Positions 25,313-33,418 of a stretch of 34,775 nt of DNA are shown one piece after another. The stretch is from Janthinobacterium sp. Its GTDB lineage: Bacteria; Pseudomonadota; Gammaproteobacteria; Burkholderiales; Burkholderiaceae_D. Numbering within the stretch: the stretch's first letter is position 1; each line of letters opens with the position of its first letter. Both the position numbers and the translations under genes were made by a program. The notes beneath the pieces are model-generated. The model saw nothing but the letters and a program-made list of their open reading frames with translations, was not told where the DNA came from and did not search any database. Location of the stretch: positions 12,621-47,395 of the forward strand of contig DMYQ01000260.1 of assembly GCA_003482555.1 (NCBI GenBank), read 5' to 3'.

Positions 25313-26374
25313 CTAGCCCAGGTTACGCACGATGTGGGGGCCGAGCGCGTTCGCCAGCGGCAGCGGCAAGCGGCGCCAGGCGCGGATGAACAGGCGGTAC
25401 CTGGGGTTCAGCGGATTGACGTCCGGCAAGGCCTGGGCGCCCAGCAGTTTGTATTCGTAGTGCAAGGCTTGCGGTGCGAAGCCCCAGTTTTTCTTGAAAT
25501 CGAAGGCGCCCGTGCCCAGTTTGCTGCGCCCGAAATCAAAGACTGTGCATCCCCGTTCACAAGCCCGGCGCATCACTTCCCAATACATGAAGTCGTTGCC
25601 CGCCAAGGCGCGCGCCGCTTCGGTGCCGCCGCCGTAGTAGGGCAGCACTTCATCGCGGAAATAAAAACTCAGGACGCTGCTGATGGTCTCGTTGTTGCGA
25701 TAGATGGTGAGGATATCGCAATCCTTGCCGAAGACGGTGCGCAAGAGCTCGAAATAGCGCTTGCCGAAGACCGGCGTGCCGAGCCGGTGGACGCTGCCCG
25801 CGTAAGCGGGAAAGAAGCGCCCGATATCGTAGTCGACGGCGCTGTGCAAGCCGGCCGCCATGCCCTTGCGCACCATGGCGCGTTGTTTGCGCGGAATGGC
25901 CAGCATATTTTGTTCGGGTTCGGCGTGCAGGCTCTTGCGGAAGGTCACGTACAGGCTCTTGGCCAGCCAGTCCGGATGGCGGGCGGCGCCCAGATTGCGG
26001 TATTCCAGATAGTCGACCCGCAACCGGGCGGCCAGTTCCTGGGCGGCCAGATCGAGCGCGGCGGCGGCGGCATCGTCGCTGGCGGCGATGCCGCCGTAGA
26101 CGCAAAACGGCAGCGCGCACAAGGAGTGGCCGAACAGCAGGCTGTCGATCTGCGCCAGCGGCAGCACGCCCAGGATGCGTCCGCCGGCCTGGGCGTACAG
26201 GAACCAGGTCTTGTGGCCGAAGGCGCCCTCGATCACGGTTTTCCAGCCGGCGCGGTGGAAAAAGGTGGCTTGCGGACAGCGCAGCACGAACTCGTCCCAG
26301 CGCGCCGCGTCCGACGCGTCCATCGTGCCGATGCTGAGGCTGGCGGGTAAAACCGCTTGACAGTCGAGCATCAT
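25313..26374 (-). CDS. FemAB-like acyl/aminoacyl transferase, XrtA-associated (TIGR03019 type)
   Basis: 353 residues with a GNAT-like FemAB fold. ATFFHRAGWKTVIEGAFGHKTWFLYA near the N terminus, QRAMVRKGMAAGL in the middle, and the C-terminal block FDFGRSKLGTGAFDFKKNWGF are characteristic of the PEP-CTERM FemAB-related family. FemAB enzymes add amino acids from aminoacyl-tRNA to cell-wall peptides; the XrtA members are thought to decorate EPS or its lipid-linked unit, though no substrate is proven to my knowledge. It starts with two adjacent ATG codons; 26374 overlaps the upstream stop in ATGA and is chosen for that reason. Confidence 0.9.
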   Translation of the reverse strand: MMLDCQAVLPASLSIGTMDASDAARWDEFVLRCPQATFFHRAGWKTVIEGAFGHKTWFLYAQAGGRILGVLPLAQIDSLLFGHSLCALPFCVYGGIAASDDAAAAALDLAAQELAARLRVDYLEYRNLGAARHPDWLAKSLYVTFRKSLHAEPEQNMLAIPRKQRAMVRKGMAAGLHSAVDYDIGRFFPAYAGSVHRLGTPVFGKRYFELLRTVFGKDCDILTIYRNNETISSVLSFYFRDEVLPYYGGGTEAARALAGNDFMYWEVMRRACERGCTVFDFGRSKLGTGAFDFKKNWGFAPQALHYEYKLLGAQALPDVNPLNPRYRLFIRAWRRLPLPLANALGPHIVRNLG

Positions 26375-27228
26375 GCCGTCCCCAGAAAGATTCTATCCAT
26401 GCGACCCCAGCGGAAATCGCGCGTGAGCGCGCCCAGGCGCCCTTCCATCCGCTGCAAATTGAGGTAGTGGCGAAAACGCGTCCTGGCGCCCAGGCCGGCT
26501 GGCCGCGGCTGGCCGGGATCGATTTCCCAGGGATGAAAATAGAATATGCCAGCCTGGCCATCGTGCGAGTTGATGCGACGCAAGAACCAGCGCGAGACGG
26601 CATAGGGCAGCAGGCGGAAGTAGCCGCCGCCGCCGGCCGGCAGGTTGCGCCGCCACAGGCGCACGGTGCTGATGGGCAGCTCCAGCACGCCGCGAGCGCC
26701 GTTCGGATAACTGGCGAAGCGGGGCGCGTCCGGCATGCCGTAGTGGTCGTGGCGGATCGGATAGATGCTGGAACTGTAACGGTAACCGGCCGCCAGCAGG
26801 GTGTCGAGCGCCCACAGGTTGGCGGCCCCGATGGAAAAGCTGGGGGCGCGATAACCGAGCACTTCGCACCCGGAAATCTGTTCCAGGAGTTCCTTGCTGA
26901 AAGTCACGTCGCGGGCGAATTCGGCCATGCTCTGGCTCGACACGCGCTGGTGGCCGTAGCCGTGGCTGGCCAGTTCGTGGCCGTTCTCGACGATGCGCCG
27001 CACCATGGCCGGGTAGCGCTCGGCGATCCAGCCCAGGGTGAAAAAGGTGGCGTGGATGCCGGCCGCGGCCAGCAGGGCCAGGATGCGCTCGATATTGCGC
27101 TCGACCCGGCATTCGATGAGGGGCCAGTCGGCACGCGCGATGTGGCAGGCGAAGGCCGATACCTGGAAATAGTCTTCGACGTCGATGGTCAGGGCGTTGC
27201 GGATGGTGGCGGGGGCGGGCGTGCTCAT
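26371..27228 (-). CDS. Polysaccharide deacetylase, XrtA-associated (TIGR03006 type)
   Basis: 285-residue CE4/NodB-like enzyme. The metal motif ALTIDVEDYFQVSAF (12-26) is diagnostic of the exosortase-A deacetylase family; SHGYGHQ (88-94) gives the histidine pair, and YRAPSFSIG follows. The C-terminal FYFHPWEIDPGQPR is also family-typical. No signal peptide is visible, so it probably acts in the cytosol on the repeat unit or is exported otherwise. The start at 27228 overlaps the epimerase stop in ATGA. Confidence 0.92.
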   Translation of the reverse strand: MSTPAPATIRNALTIDVEDYFQVSAFACHIARADWPLIECRVERNIERILALLAAAGIHATFFTLGWIAERYPAMVRRIVENGHELASHGYGHQRVSSQSMAEFARDVTFSKELLEQISGCEVLGYRAPSFSIGAANLWALDTLLAAGYRYSSSIYPIRHDHYGMPDAPRFASYPNGARGVLELPISTVRLWRRNLPAGGGGYFRLLPYAVSRWFLRRINSHDGQAGIFYFHPWEIDPGQPRPAGLGARTRFRHYLNLQRMEGRLGALTRDFRWGRMDRIFLGTA

Positions 27229-28358
27229 GGCGCGCGCCCGCCCAGCCAGGCGCCGACGCTGGCGGCGATGCGCCCGGCGGCGTGGCCGTCCCACAGGCGC
27301 GGAATCTTGCCGCGCTTGCCACCGTGGAGCAGGATATCCTCGCACAGGGCCAGGATGCGCGCCGGCTCGTGGCCGGCCACGGTGTTACTGCCTTCCGTGA
27401 CGGTGATGGGGCGTTCGGTGTTCTCGCGCAAGGTCAGGCAGGGCACCCCCAGCGCCGTCGTTTCTTCCTGGACGCCACCGGAATCGGTGAGCACCAGGGC
27501 CGCGTCTTTCATCAGGCCCAGCATTTCCAGGTAACCCATGGGCGGCAGGGGCAGCAGGCCGGGCCGGCGCAGCAAGTCGCACAGTTCGAAGCGTTCCAGC
27601 ATCGCTTGCGTGCGCGGGTGCACGGGAAACAGCAGCGGCAGGCGGGCGGCGATGGCGGCGACCGTCTCAAGCAGCGCGCGCAGGCGCACGGGATCGTCGA
27701 CGTTGGCGGGGCGGTGCAGGGTCAGCAGCGCGTGCCGGGCCGGCGCGGCGCCCAGTCCGTGGCGTTCCAGCGTGTGCGCCAGCGGCACCGCGTGCGGCAA
27801 CTGGCGCTGCAGCGAGTCGATCATGACATTGCCGGCAAAGTGGATGCTGGCCTCGGCGATGCCTTCGCGCAGCAGATTGGCGCGCGCCCCCGCTTCGCTG
27901 GTAAATAATAGCGTCGACAACTGGTCGGTCAGCACGCGGTTGATTTCTTCCGGCATGGCCCGGTCGTAGCTGCGCAAGCCCGCTTCGACGTGGATCACGG
28001 CGATCCCCATCTTCGCCGCCACCAGGGCGCAAGCCAGGGTCGAGTTGACGTCGCCCACCACCAGCACGGCGTCCGGCCGCTCCGCTTCCAGCACCGGCGC
28101 GAAGCGCAGCATCACTTGCGCCGTCTGGGCGGCGTGGCTGCCGGAGCCGACCTCGAGGTTGATGTCGGGCGCGGCCATGCCGAGCGCGGCAAAGTATTGG
28201 CTGTTCATGGCGGCATCGTAGTGCTGGCCCGTGTGCAGCAAGGTCAGCCTGACGGGCGGGCTCAAGCGTTCCAGCGCGGCCAGGATGGGCGCCATTTTCA
28301 TCAGGTTGGGGCGGGCGGCGACCACACACAGGATATGGGGCGGGGTTGGCTCTAGCAT
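27225..28358 (-). CDS. wecB: UDP-N-acetylglucosamine 2-epimerase (non-hydrolysing)
   Basis: 377 residues. HVEAGLRSYDRAMPEEINR, LTLHRPANVDDP, FPVHPRTQ and LTDSGGVQEE are the active-site blocks of the WecB family, which interconverts UDP-GlcNAc and UDP-ManNAc. The start is set at the ATG at 28358, which has GGAG 6 bases upstream; a TTG at 28373 is in frame but lacks such a site. No WecC-type dehydrogenase is present here, so ManNAc itself, rather than ManNAcA, may be the sugar used; that is inference. It follows the outer-membrane protein gene after 11 bases. Confidence 0.92.
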   Translation of the reverse strand: MLEPTPPHILCVVAARPNLMKMAPILAALERLSPPVRLTLLHTGQHYDAAMNSQYFAALGMAAPDINLEVGSGSHAAQTAQVMLRFAPVLEAERPDAVLVVGDVNSTLACALVAAKMGIAVIHVEAGLRSYDRAMPEEINRVLTDQLSTLLFTSEAGARANLLREGIAEASIHFAGNVMIDSLQRQLPHAVPLAHTLERHGLGAAPARHALLTLHRPANVDDPVRLRALLETVAAIAARLPLLFPVHPRTQAMLERFELCDLLRRPGLLPLPPMGYLEMLGLMKDAALVLTDSGGVQEETTALGVPCLTLRENTERPITVTEGSNTVAGHEPARILALCEDILLHGGKRGKIPRLWDGHAAGRIAASVGAWLGGRAP

Positions 28359-28369
28359 CGCGGACTCCG

Positions 28370-29917
28370 TCAAAAGCGAAAAACGAGGGTGGCGCCGACC
28401 GCGTTTTCGCGATAGCCGTCGGCAGCCGTGCTGCCGTGGCGCACCCGGCGCACGTCGATCTCGCCGCTGATCTTGGGCTGGAAGGTGTGGTTCAGGCTGG
28501 CGCTGTAGACCAGGTTCGTGTCCTTGCGCGCGAGCGTGAGCGAGTTGACGGTGGAATAGGCGGCGCTGGCGGCGAAACTGTCGCGCGCCGACATGCGCCA
28601 GTTCCAGGCGACGTTCAAGCCGGTTTGCCGGGTGCGATCATCCAGGCCCAGGGTGGTCGCCGGCAATAGCACGCTGTCGATGGCGCTACTGGTCTGTGCC
28701 GTGCGCCGGGTGCTGGTCAGACCCAGCAGCAGCGTGCTCTTGTGCATGCCGGCCAGCATATTCAGGCTCAGTTGCTTTTGCAGATAGTAACTATGGCTGA
28801 AATAGTTGACGGCGCCGACGTCGGGGCCCAGCAGTTGCGAAAAGCGCAGGAAGGCATCGACCTGCTGTTGCCGCAGCAGGGGGTCGGGAATGCTGGTGCT
28901 CCACAACTGGTTCAGCAGATTGGCCGTGTCGCCGCCGGACAGGTGCGTGAATTGGCCCGGGGTGCTGGTGATGTCTTCGCTGTAGCCCAGCGACCAGGTG
29001 GTGTGGCGGCCGCGGTGGCTGGCGTCGAACGAATAAGTGTTACCGAAGAAACGTTTGCCGCCGCTGACGACGACGCTGGTGCGCGTGGAAGGATACCAGC
29101 CCGTGCCCAGCGACCAGTAGCGCCCGGACGGCTCGGTTTGCGTGGCCGAGACATAGCCCTGGTTTTCGCGGCCGACGCTGCCGAACAGGGCCAGCTTGCT
29201 TGACAGGGGGACATTCAAGGTCAGCGCGGCACGGCTCATGCGCACATCGTCGAGGCGGGGATCCTTGGTCGTGCTCCGTTCCACGCTGGCGCCCCAGTTC
29301 CAGCCGTGGCCCCGGGTGTCGCCGCTCAGTTTGAGCAGGTAGCCATCGGTCTTGGCCGACAGCACGCCGTCGTCGCTGCTGACGGCGCTGTGCGTATAGC
29401 GCATCTCGGCCGTGGCCAGGCCGCGAAAGTGGTGCAGCATATACGGACTGACGCTGTCGGCGGACACCGTGCTCCGGTTGCCGGCGCGGGGGATGTTGTC
29501 GAGGGCTTGCGGGCCGAAGGCCGATACATTGCGCTGGGCTATGCTGTCGTGCAAGTCGACGAAGAGCCAGTCTTCCAGCAGCGCCGCGTTGGCCGTGGCT
29601 TGCAATTGGTGTTCGCTGACGTCGGGCTGGCGCTGATAGATCAGCTTTTGCACGGTAAAGGCCAGGTTCAGCTTGAGCCGCGGCCCATTCCCGAGGATGG
29701 AGATGGATGGCGCGATTTCGCTGATGAAGTCGCCCGTCGCCTGGGCCGGCGGCGCCAGCGACACATTGTCGGAGTAGCTTTCGCGCAGGCGCAGCGCCGG
29801 CACGACGCTCCAGTCCGCCGCCGCCGTGTCGCGGCCGGGTAGCACCAGCACCACGACGATGGCCGTGGCGAGCGGGCGGAAACGGTGTATCCGCCACAAT
29901 CTAATCATAATAACCAT
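28370..29917 (-). CDS. PEP-CTERM-associated outer-membrane beta-barrel protein (TIGR03016 type)
   Basis: 515 residues. A signal peptide is visible (hydrophobic 15-27, likely cleavage after about 34, TAAA). The rest alternates polar and aromatic residues in beta-hairpins, contains LRLRESYSDNVSLAP at the mature N terminus, and ends in the aromatic ATLVFRF signature of outer-membrane barrels. Its place after the tyrosine kinase and before the epimerase fits the family. It is probably the outer-membrane pore or scaffold of EPS secretion. The start at 29917 lies inside the kinase gene's last codons (17-base overlap), with GGGGG 8 bases upstream. Confidence 0.88.
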   Translation of the reverse strand: MVIMIRLWRIHRFRPLATAIVVVLVLPGRDTAAADWSVVPALRLRESYSDNVSLAPPAQATGDFISEIAPSISILGNGPRLKLNLAFTVQKLIYQRQPDVSEHQLQATANAALLEDWLFVDLHDSIAQRNVSAFGPQALDNIPRAGNRSTVSADSVSPYMLHHFRGLATAEMRYTHSAVSSDDGVLSAKTDGYLLKLSGDTRGHGWNWGASVERSTTKDPRLDDVRMSRAALTLNVPLSSKLALFGSVGRENQGYVSATQTEPSGRYWSLGTGWYPSTRTSVVVSGGKRFFGNTYSFDASHRGRHTTWSLGYSEDITSTPGQFTHLSGGDTANLLNQLWSTSIPDPLLRQQQVDAFLRFSQLLGPDVGAVNYFSHSYYLQKQLSLNMLAGMHKSTLLLGLTSTRRTAQTSSAIDSVLLPATTLGLDDRTRQTGLNVAWNWRMSARDSFAASAAYSTVNSLTLARKDTNLVYSASLNHTFQPKISGEIDVRRVRHGSTAADGYRENAVGATLVFRF

Positions 29918-30689
29918 AGTAATCGCCCCCGGGGAAGGACTTGGTCTTGTTATAGATCAAGTGGACGTGGGCGCAACCGTCGATCTGGCGCAAGGCTTCC
30001 TTGACCGCGTGCTGGGTGGTGGTTTCCGATTCGACCACCATGACCACTTGGCCCATCTGGGACGCCAGCACGCTCGCCTCGCTCGTCATGAGCAGAGGCG
30101 GAGAATCGAAGATGACGATGCGGTCGGCGTAACGGTCGGCGATTTCGTCGAGCAGGCTGCTCATGGTGCGGCTGGCCAGCAATTCGGTGGCGTGCTTGTT
30201 GCTGCGTCCGGCCGGCAAGATGCTCAGGGTGGCGACATTGGTCTTGAGAATCACGTCCGACAATTCCAGTTCGTCGTTCAGCAGGATATCCATCAAGCCC
30301 GGTGCCGGGCCCAGGCCCAGCACCTTGAGCACCGAGGGCCGGGCCACGTCGGCGTCGACCAGCAAGACCGTGATATCCATTTCCATGGCGATGCTCATGG
30401 CCAAATTCACGGCGCAATAGGTTTTTCCCTCGCCGGGCAGGGCGCTGGTGACGACGATCAGATTGCCGTGCCGGATGGCGGCGGCGCCGGCGCCGTGCGC
30501 GCTGCGCAACAGCGGCCGCTTGATGATGCGGAAATCCTCGGCCACCGAGGTGCGCCCGCCGTCATGGGTCACCATGCCCAGTTGCCGCAGCCGGTCCAGA
30601 TTGATTTCGCAGTGCTTGCCCGGCGCCTGAGTCGGGGCGGCGTCGGCGGCCATGGCGGGCGTCGGCCCGGGGGGGTGTTCTGTGCTCAC
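29901..30689 (-). CDS. Tyrosine autokinase of EPS export, XrtA-associated (TIGR03018 type)
   Basis: 262-residue BY-kinase catalytic domain without the membrane part, which is a separate gene. Walker A is SALPGEGKT (82-90), Walker A' is LLVDADVARP (109-118), and IVIFDSPPLL is Walker B. The C terminus YYGYYD carries the tyrosine cluster (Y257, Y258, Y260, Y261) that is autophosphorylated. It would regulate polymer length and export with the chain-length protein encoded 85 bases upstream. The start is a GTG at 30689, preceded by GAGAGGTGA. Confidence 0.92.
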   Translation of the reverse strand: MSTEHPPGPTPAMAADAAPTQAPGKHCEINLDRLRQLGMVTHDGGRTSVAEDFRIIKRPLLRSAHGAGAAAIRHGNLIVVTSALPGEGKTYCAVNLAMSIAMEMDITVLLVDADVARPSVLKVLGLGPAPGLMDILLNDELELSDVILKTNVATLSILPAGRSNKHATELLASRTMSSLLDEIADRYADRIVIFDSPPLLMTSEASVLASQMGQVVMVVESETTTQHAVKEALRQIDGCAHVHLIYNKTKSFPGGDYYGYYD

Positions 30690-30774
30690 CTGTCACCTCT
30701 CGCAATGATTGTGCCTGTGGCCGCCATGCGCCGGTCGGCGTGTGCTGTGGTTCTCGTGCTCCAGTTCGCGTGCT

Positions 30775-32304
30775 CTAGTACTTGATCAGGGTCAGCGCCA
30801 TCACCGCGCCATACACCAGGAAGAGGCCCAGCACGCAGGCGCCGAAACCATATTGCCCCCGCCTGCGCTTGATTTTCTGGGCATCCGTCCAGCTCATGGA
30901 AACCGTGCCCAGCACCGTCAATCCGGTCGCTTCGCGCAATTCGCCGGGGCTGAGAAAGGTTGGACGGATCTGGCTGATCAAGAGGGCGGCGGCGATACCG
31001 GCCAGGATGGCGCCGGCCATGACGGCGCTGAATAGCAGGGGCCGGTTGGGCCCGATGGGTGTCAGCGGCACGGTGGGCGGATCGATGATCTTGAAGGTCA
31101 TCATTTCCGTCGTGGAACTCAGGTCGCCGGATAACTTGGCCGCTTCGCGGCGCCCGATCAGCTTTTCGTAATTGTCCTTGTTGATCAGGTAGTCGCGGTT
31201 GAGTTGGGCCAGTTGCGACTCCACTTCCGGCACCGCGTTGCTCTGCGCAATCAGGCGTTCATTCCTGGCGCTGTATTCCTGCACCCGCGCCTTGATGGAG
31301 GCCACCTTGGCGTCCGCTTCCGTGAGCGCGACCTTCAATTGCTGCAACATGGGACTGTAGTTTTTGCCGGGATCGGGATTGCTGGACTTCAATTTGCTCT
31401 CGGCGATCTTGCGCTCTTCCAGCTGGGCCACCAGATGCTTGGCGGCAATGATATCGGGATGCAATTCGGTATATTGCATGCGCAGCGAATCGAGATTCTT
31501 GTTCAGGGCCGCGATGCGGCCATCGATTTCCGGATTGTCGATGGCGGCGGCGTTCGGTTCCAGGTCGAGCACCGGCTCGTCGCCGGAAATCTGGCTCTTG
31601 ATGGCATTGCGGGCTTGTTCCGCTTCGAGCAATTCCAGCTTGGCGTTATTCAGGCTGTCGGACGACATCGATAACTGGCTGCCATAATCGATGCCCTGGC
31701 GCGGCAGCAGCATATTATTTTTTATTTTGAATTCCTTGACCAGATTTTCCGCGGAACTGAGTTTGTCTTCGTAATTCTTGATTTGCTCATCGATAAATTG
31801 CACGGCCTTTTGTGATTCTCCTTTTTTTCCCTTGAAACTGCCTTCCACAAAAATTGTCAACAGCGATTGCACGACATCCCTGACTATCTTCGGATTTTTA
31901 TTGTTATAGGTGATGGTATAAATATCGAAGGTATTGGTGCTGCCGATTTTGATCTTGCTCATCAAGTCGTCGAGTTGCATTTCGTGTTCGCGCGCGGTCT
32001 TCGCGTCCAGATCCAAGTCGACCATGCGCATGACCCGTTCCACATTCGGGCGACTGAGCAGGGTGCGGCTCATGATCGATACCTGTTGCTCGATATTCGG
32101 CATGCTGGTCATGCCCGCCAGCAAGGGTTTGAGGACGCTTTGAGTATCGACGAAGACGCGCGCCGACGTTTGATAGTCGTCCGGCAAGGTAATGACCCTG
32201 ATCCAGCCGAGAATGGCGATCAGCCAGGCCGCCAGCGCGGCATGCCAACGGTATTTCCAGATTCCCTTGAGACTGGCCAGTAGTTGGTCGATCAGCTCCT
32301 CCAT
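30775..32304 (-). CDS. Polysaccharide chain-length determinant (Wzz/EpsC-like, TIGR03007 type)
   Basis: 509 residues. An N-terminal membrane helix (about 21-39) is followed by a long periplasmic coiled-coil region with DDYQTSARVFVDTQ at its start. A membrane segment near 425-447, preceded by the proline-rich IIDPPTVPLTPIGPNRP motif of PCP proteins, and a further one at the C terminus (about 486-509) complete it. It sets polymer length with the tyrosine autokinase. First gene of the long minus-strand run; AGGGAGA is 7 bases before the ATG, and a TTGACA promoter candidate lies upstream. Confidence 0.93.
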   Translation of the reverse strand: MEELIDQLLASLKGIWKYRWHAALAAWLIAILGWIRVITLPDDYQTSARVFVDTQSVLKPLLAGMTSMPNIEQQVSIMSRTLLSRPNVERVMRMVDLDLDAKTAREHEMQLDDLMSKIKIGSTNTFDIYTITYNNKNPKIVRDVVQSLLTIFVEGSFKGKKGESQKAVQFIDEQIKNYEDKLSSAENLVKEFKIKNNMLLPRQGIDYGSQLSMSSDSLNNAKLELLEAEQARNAIKSQISGDEPVLDLEPNAAAIDNPEIDGRIAALNKNLDSLRMQYTELHPDIIAAKHLVAQLEERKIAESKLKSSNPDPGKNYSPMLQQLKVALTEADAKVASIKARVQEYSARNERLIAQSNAVPEVESQLAQLNRDYLINKDNYEKLIGRREAAKLSGDLSSTTEMMTFKIIDPPTVPLTPIGPNRPLLFSAVMAGAILAGIAAALLISQIRPTFLSPGELREATGLTVLGTVSMSWTDAQKIKRRRGQYGFGACVLGLFLVYGAVMALTLIKY

Positions 32305-32398
32305 GCTCCAGTCTCCCTAGAATCAGCCATGCGGCGCGGATTGCATTGATATTTCAATCAGGTGGATTATATGGCTGGGCCACCACGGAATACGTTTC

Positions 32399-32426
32399 AA
32401 TATGGGAGCTTGTTGATTCATGTCAA
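32399..32426 (-). promoter_or_regulatory. Candidate sigma70 promoter for the XrtA core operon
   Basis: On the minus strand TTGACA (32426-32421) is a perfect -35 element, followed after 16 bases by CATATT (32404-32399), four of six for -10. The predicted leader to the ATG at 32304 is about 90 bases. It lies in an AT-rich divergent region shared with the plus-strand promoter for the export lipoprotein. Confidence 0.5.
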
Positions 32427-32474
32427 AGAGGAATTGTATCCTGTTGATAATCATGCGAATATTGCGAATCTTAA

Positions 32475-32503
32475 TTCACAAGATCCCGTTTTTTAAATAT
32501 GAT
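32475..32503 (+). promoter_or_regulatory. Candidate sigma70 promoter for the export lipoprotein gene
   Basis: TTCACA (32475-32480) and TATGAT (32498-32503) are separated by 17 bases, each matching five of six consensus positions. Transcription would begin near 32510, about 57 bases before the ATG at 32567. It lies back-to-back with the TTGACA promoter, so both operons could share one control region. Confidence 0.55.
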
Positions 32504-32566
32504 GGAATAAGCGCTGGCCGGCGCCAGTCGCGCCGCGCATTTTCCATTTCTTGAAAAGAGGCGTTC

Positions 32567-33178
32567 ATGAACCAGCACCGCCGCAAGATATTCGCCGCAT
32601 CCATCCTGTATGGCCTGCTGTCTGGCTGCGCCACCCGGCGCGAGGCGCCGGCACCGGAAGAGCCGCCGCCCAGCGGCGACTATCTGGTCGGCCCGGGCGA
32701 CACCGTCAACATCATCGTCTGGCGCAACCCTGAAGTGTCGCTGACGGTCGCCGTCAGGCCGGACGGCAAAATCACCACGCCGCTGGTGGAAGATTTGCCG
32801 GCCAGCGGCAAGACTTCCACCCAGTTGGCGCGCGATATAGAAAAGGCTTTGGGGAAATTCATCCAGCAACCGGTGGTGACCGTCATCGTCACCAGCTTCG
32901 CCGGGCCGTACTCGGAGCAGATCCGCGTCATCGGCGAAGCGGCCAAGCCGCAAGCCCTGCCTTACCGTCTCGGCATGTCGCTGATGGACGTGCTGATCGC
33001 CGTCGGCGGCGTCACCGATTTTGCGGCAGGAAACAAGGCCAGCATCATCCGGGTGAAAAATGGCAAGCAGCAAAAGCTGGGAGTGCGCCTGGACGATCTG
33101 CTCAAGGATGGAGATATCTCGGCGAACGTCTCGATGCGGCCCGGCGATGTCTTGCTGATACCGGAGAGTTTTTTTTGA
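32567..33178 (+). CDS. EPS export lipoprotein (Wza-like, XrtA-associated, TIGR03027 type)
   Basis: 203 residues. A lipoprotein signal peptide ends in LLSGC with Cys21 as the lipidated residue. The polysaccharide export domain opens DYLVGPGDTVNIIVWRNPEV, then RPDGKITTPLVEDL, and a SLBB-like region with IRVIGEAAKPQALPYR and MSLMDVLIAVGGVTDFA follows. It is shorter than Wza, as in other XrtA clusters. It would form the periplasmic/outer-membrane conduit with the barrel protein. Divergent from the chain-length gene. Confidence 0.93.
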   Translation: MNQHRRKIFAASILYGLLSGCATRREAPAPEEPPPSGDYLVGPGDTVNIIVWRNPEVSLTVAVRPDGKITTPLVEDLPASGKTSTQLARDIEKALGKFIQQPVVTVIVTSFAGPYSEQIRVIGEAAKPQALPYRLGMSLMDVLIAVGGVTDFAAGNKASIIRVKNGKQQKLGVRLDDLLKDGDISANVSMRPGDVLLIPESFF

Positions 33179-33418
33179 GTTCAGAGAAACACTTACCATT
33201 GGTCTGATTTTTGTCATATAAAACAAGTGATATGGCATTTTTTATATGTGAAATATTGTAATCTGCAAAATAATCATGTGTTTTTTGGCATGTGCCCGTC
33301 GCCGCCAGCCGAAATAATTTAAAAAAGGCGGGAACTTCTCTTTGTTTTTTCTTGTCACAAGGCATTGGGTTCAGCTCGTCTTGCAAGGCGGTCTGCCATC
33401 AAACCATGTGAGGAAAAG
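33179..33418. other. AT-rich intergenic region upstream of acyltransferase
   Basis: 240 bases, visibly richer in A/T than the coding DNA around it, with six-base T runs inside two related stretches (about 33230-33250 and 33274-33292). A possible promoter is TTACCA (33193-33198), 18 bases, then TATAAA (33217-33222). I found no clear terminator behind the lipoprotein gene and no sigma54 GG-N10-GC match. Confidence 0.4.

Noticed and set aside
28359..28373. TTG start for the UDP-GlcNAc 2-epimerase
   Set aside because: The downstream ATG at 28358 has GGAG at a good distance; the five extra residues are not part of the family's N terminus.
33179..33418. Sigma54 promoter, as reported for some PEP-CTERM genes
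   Set aside because: I looked for GG-N10-GC with TGGC/TTGC context in the main intergenic regions and found only matches off by a base or more.
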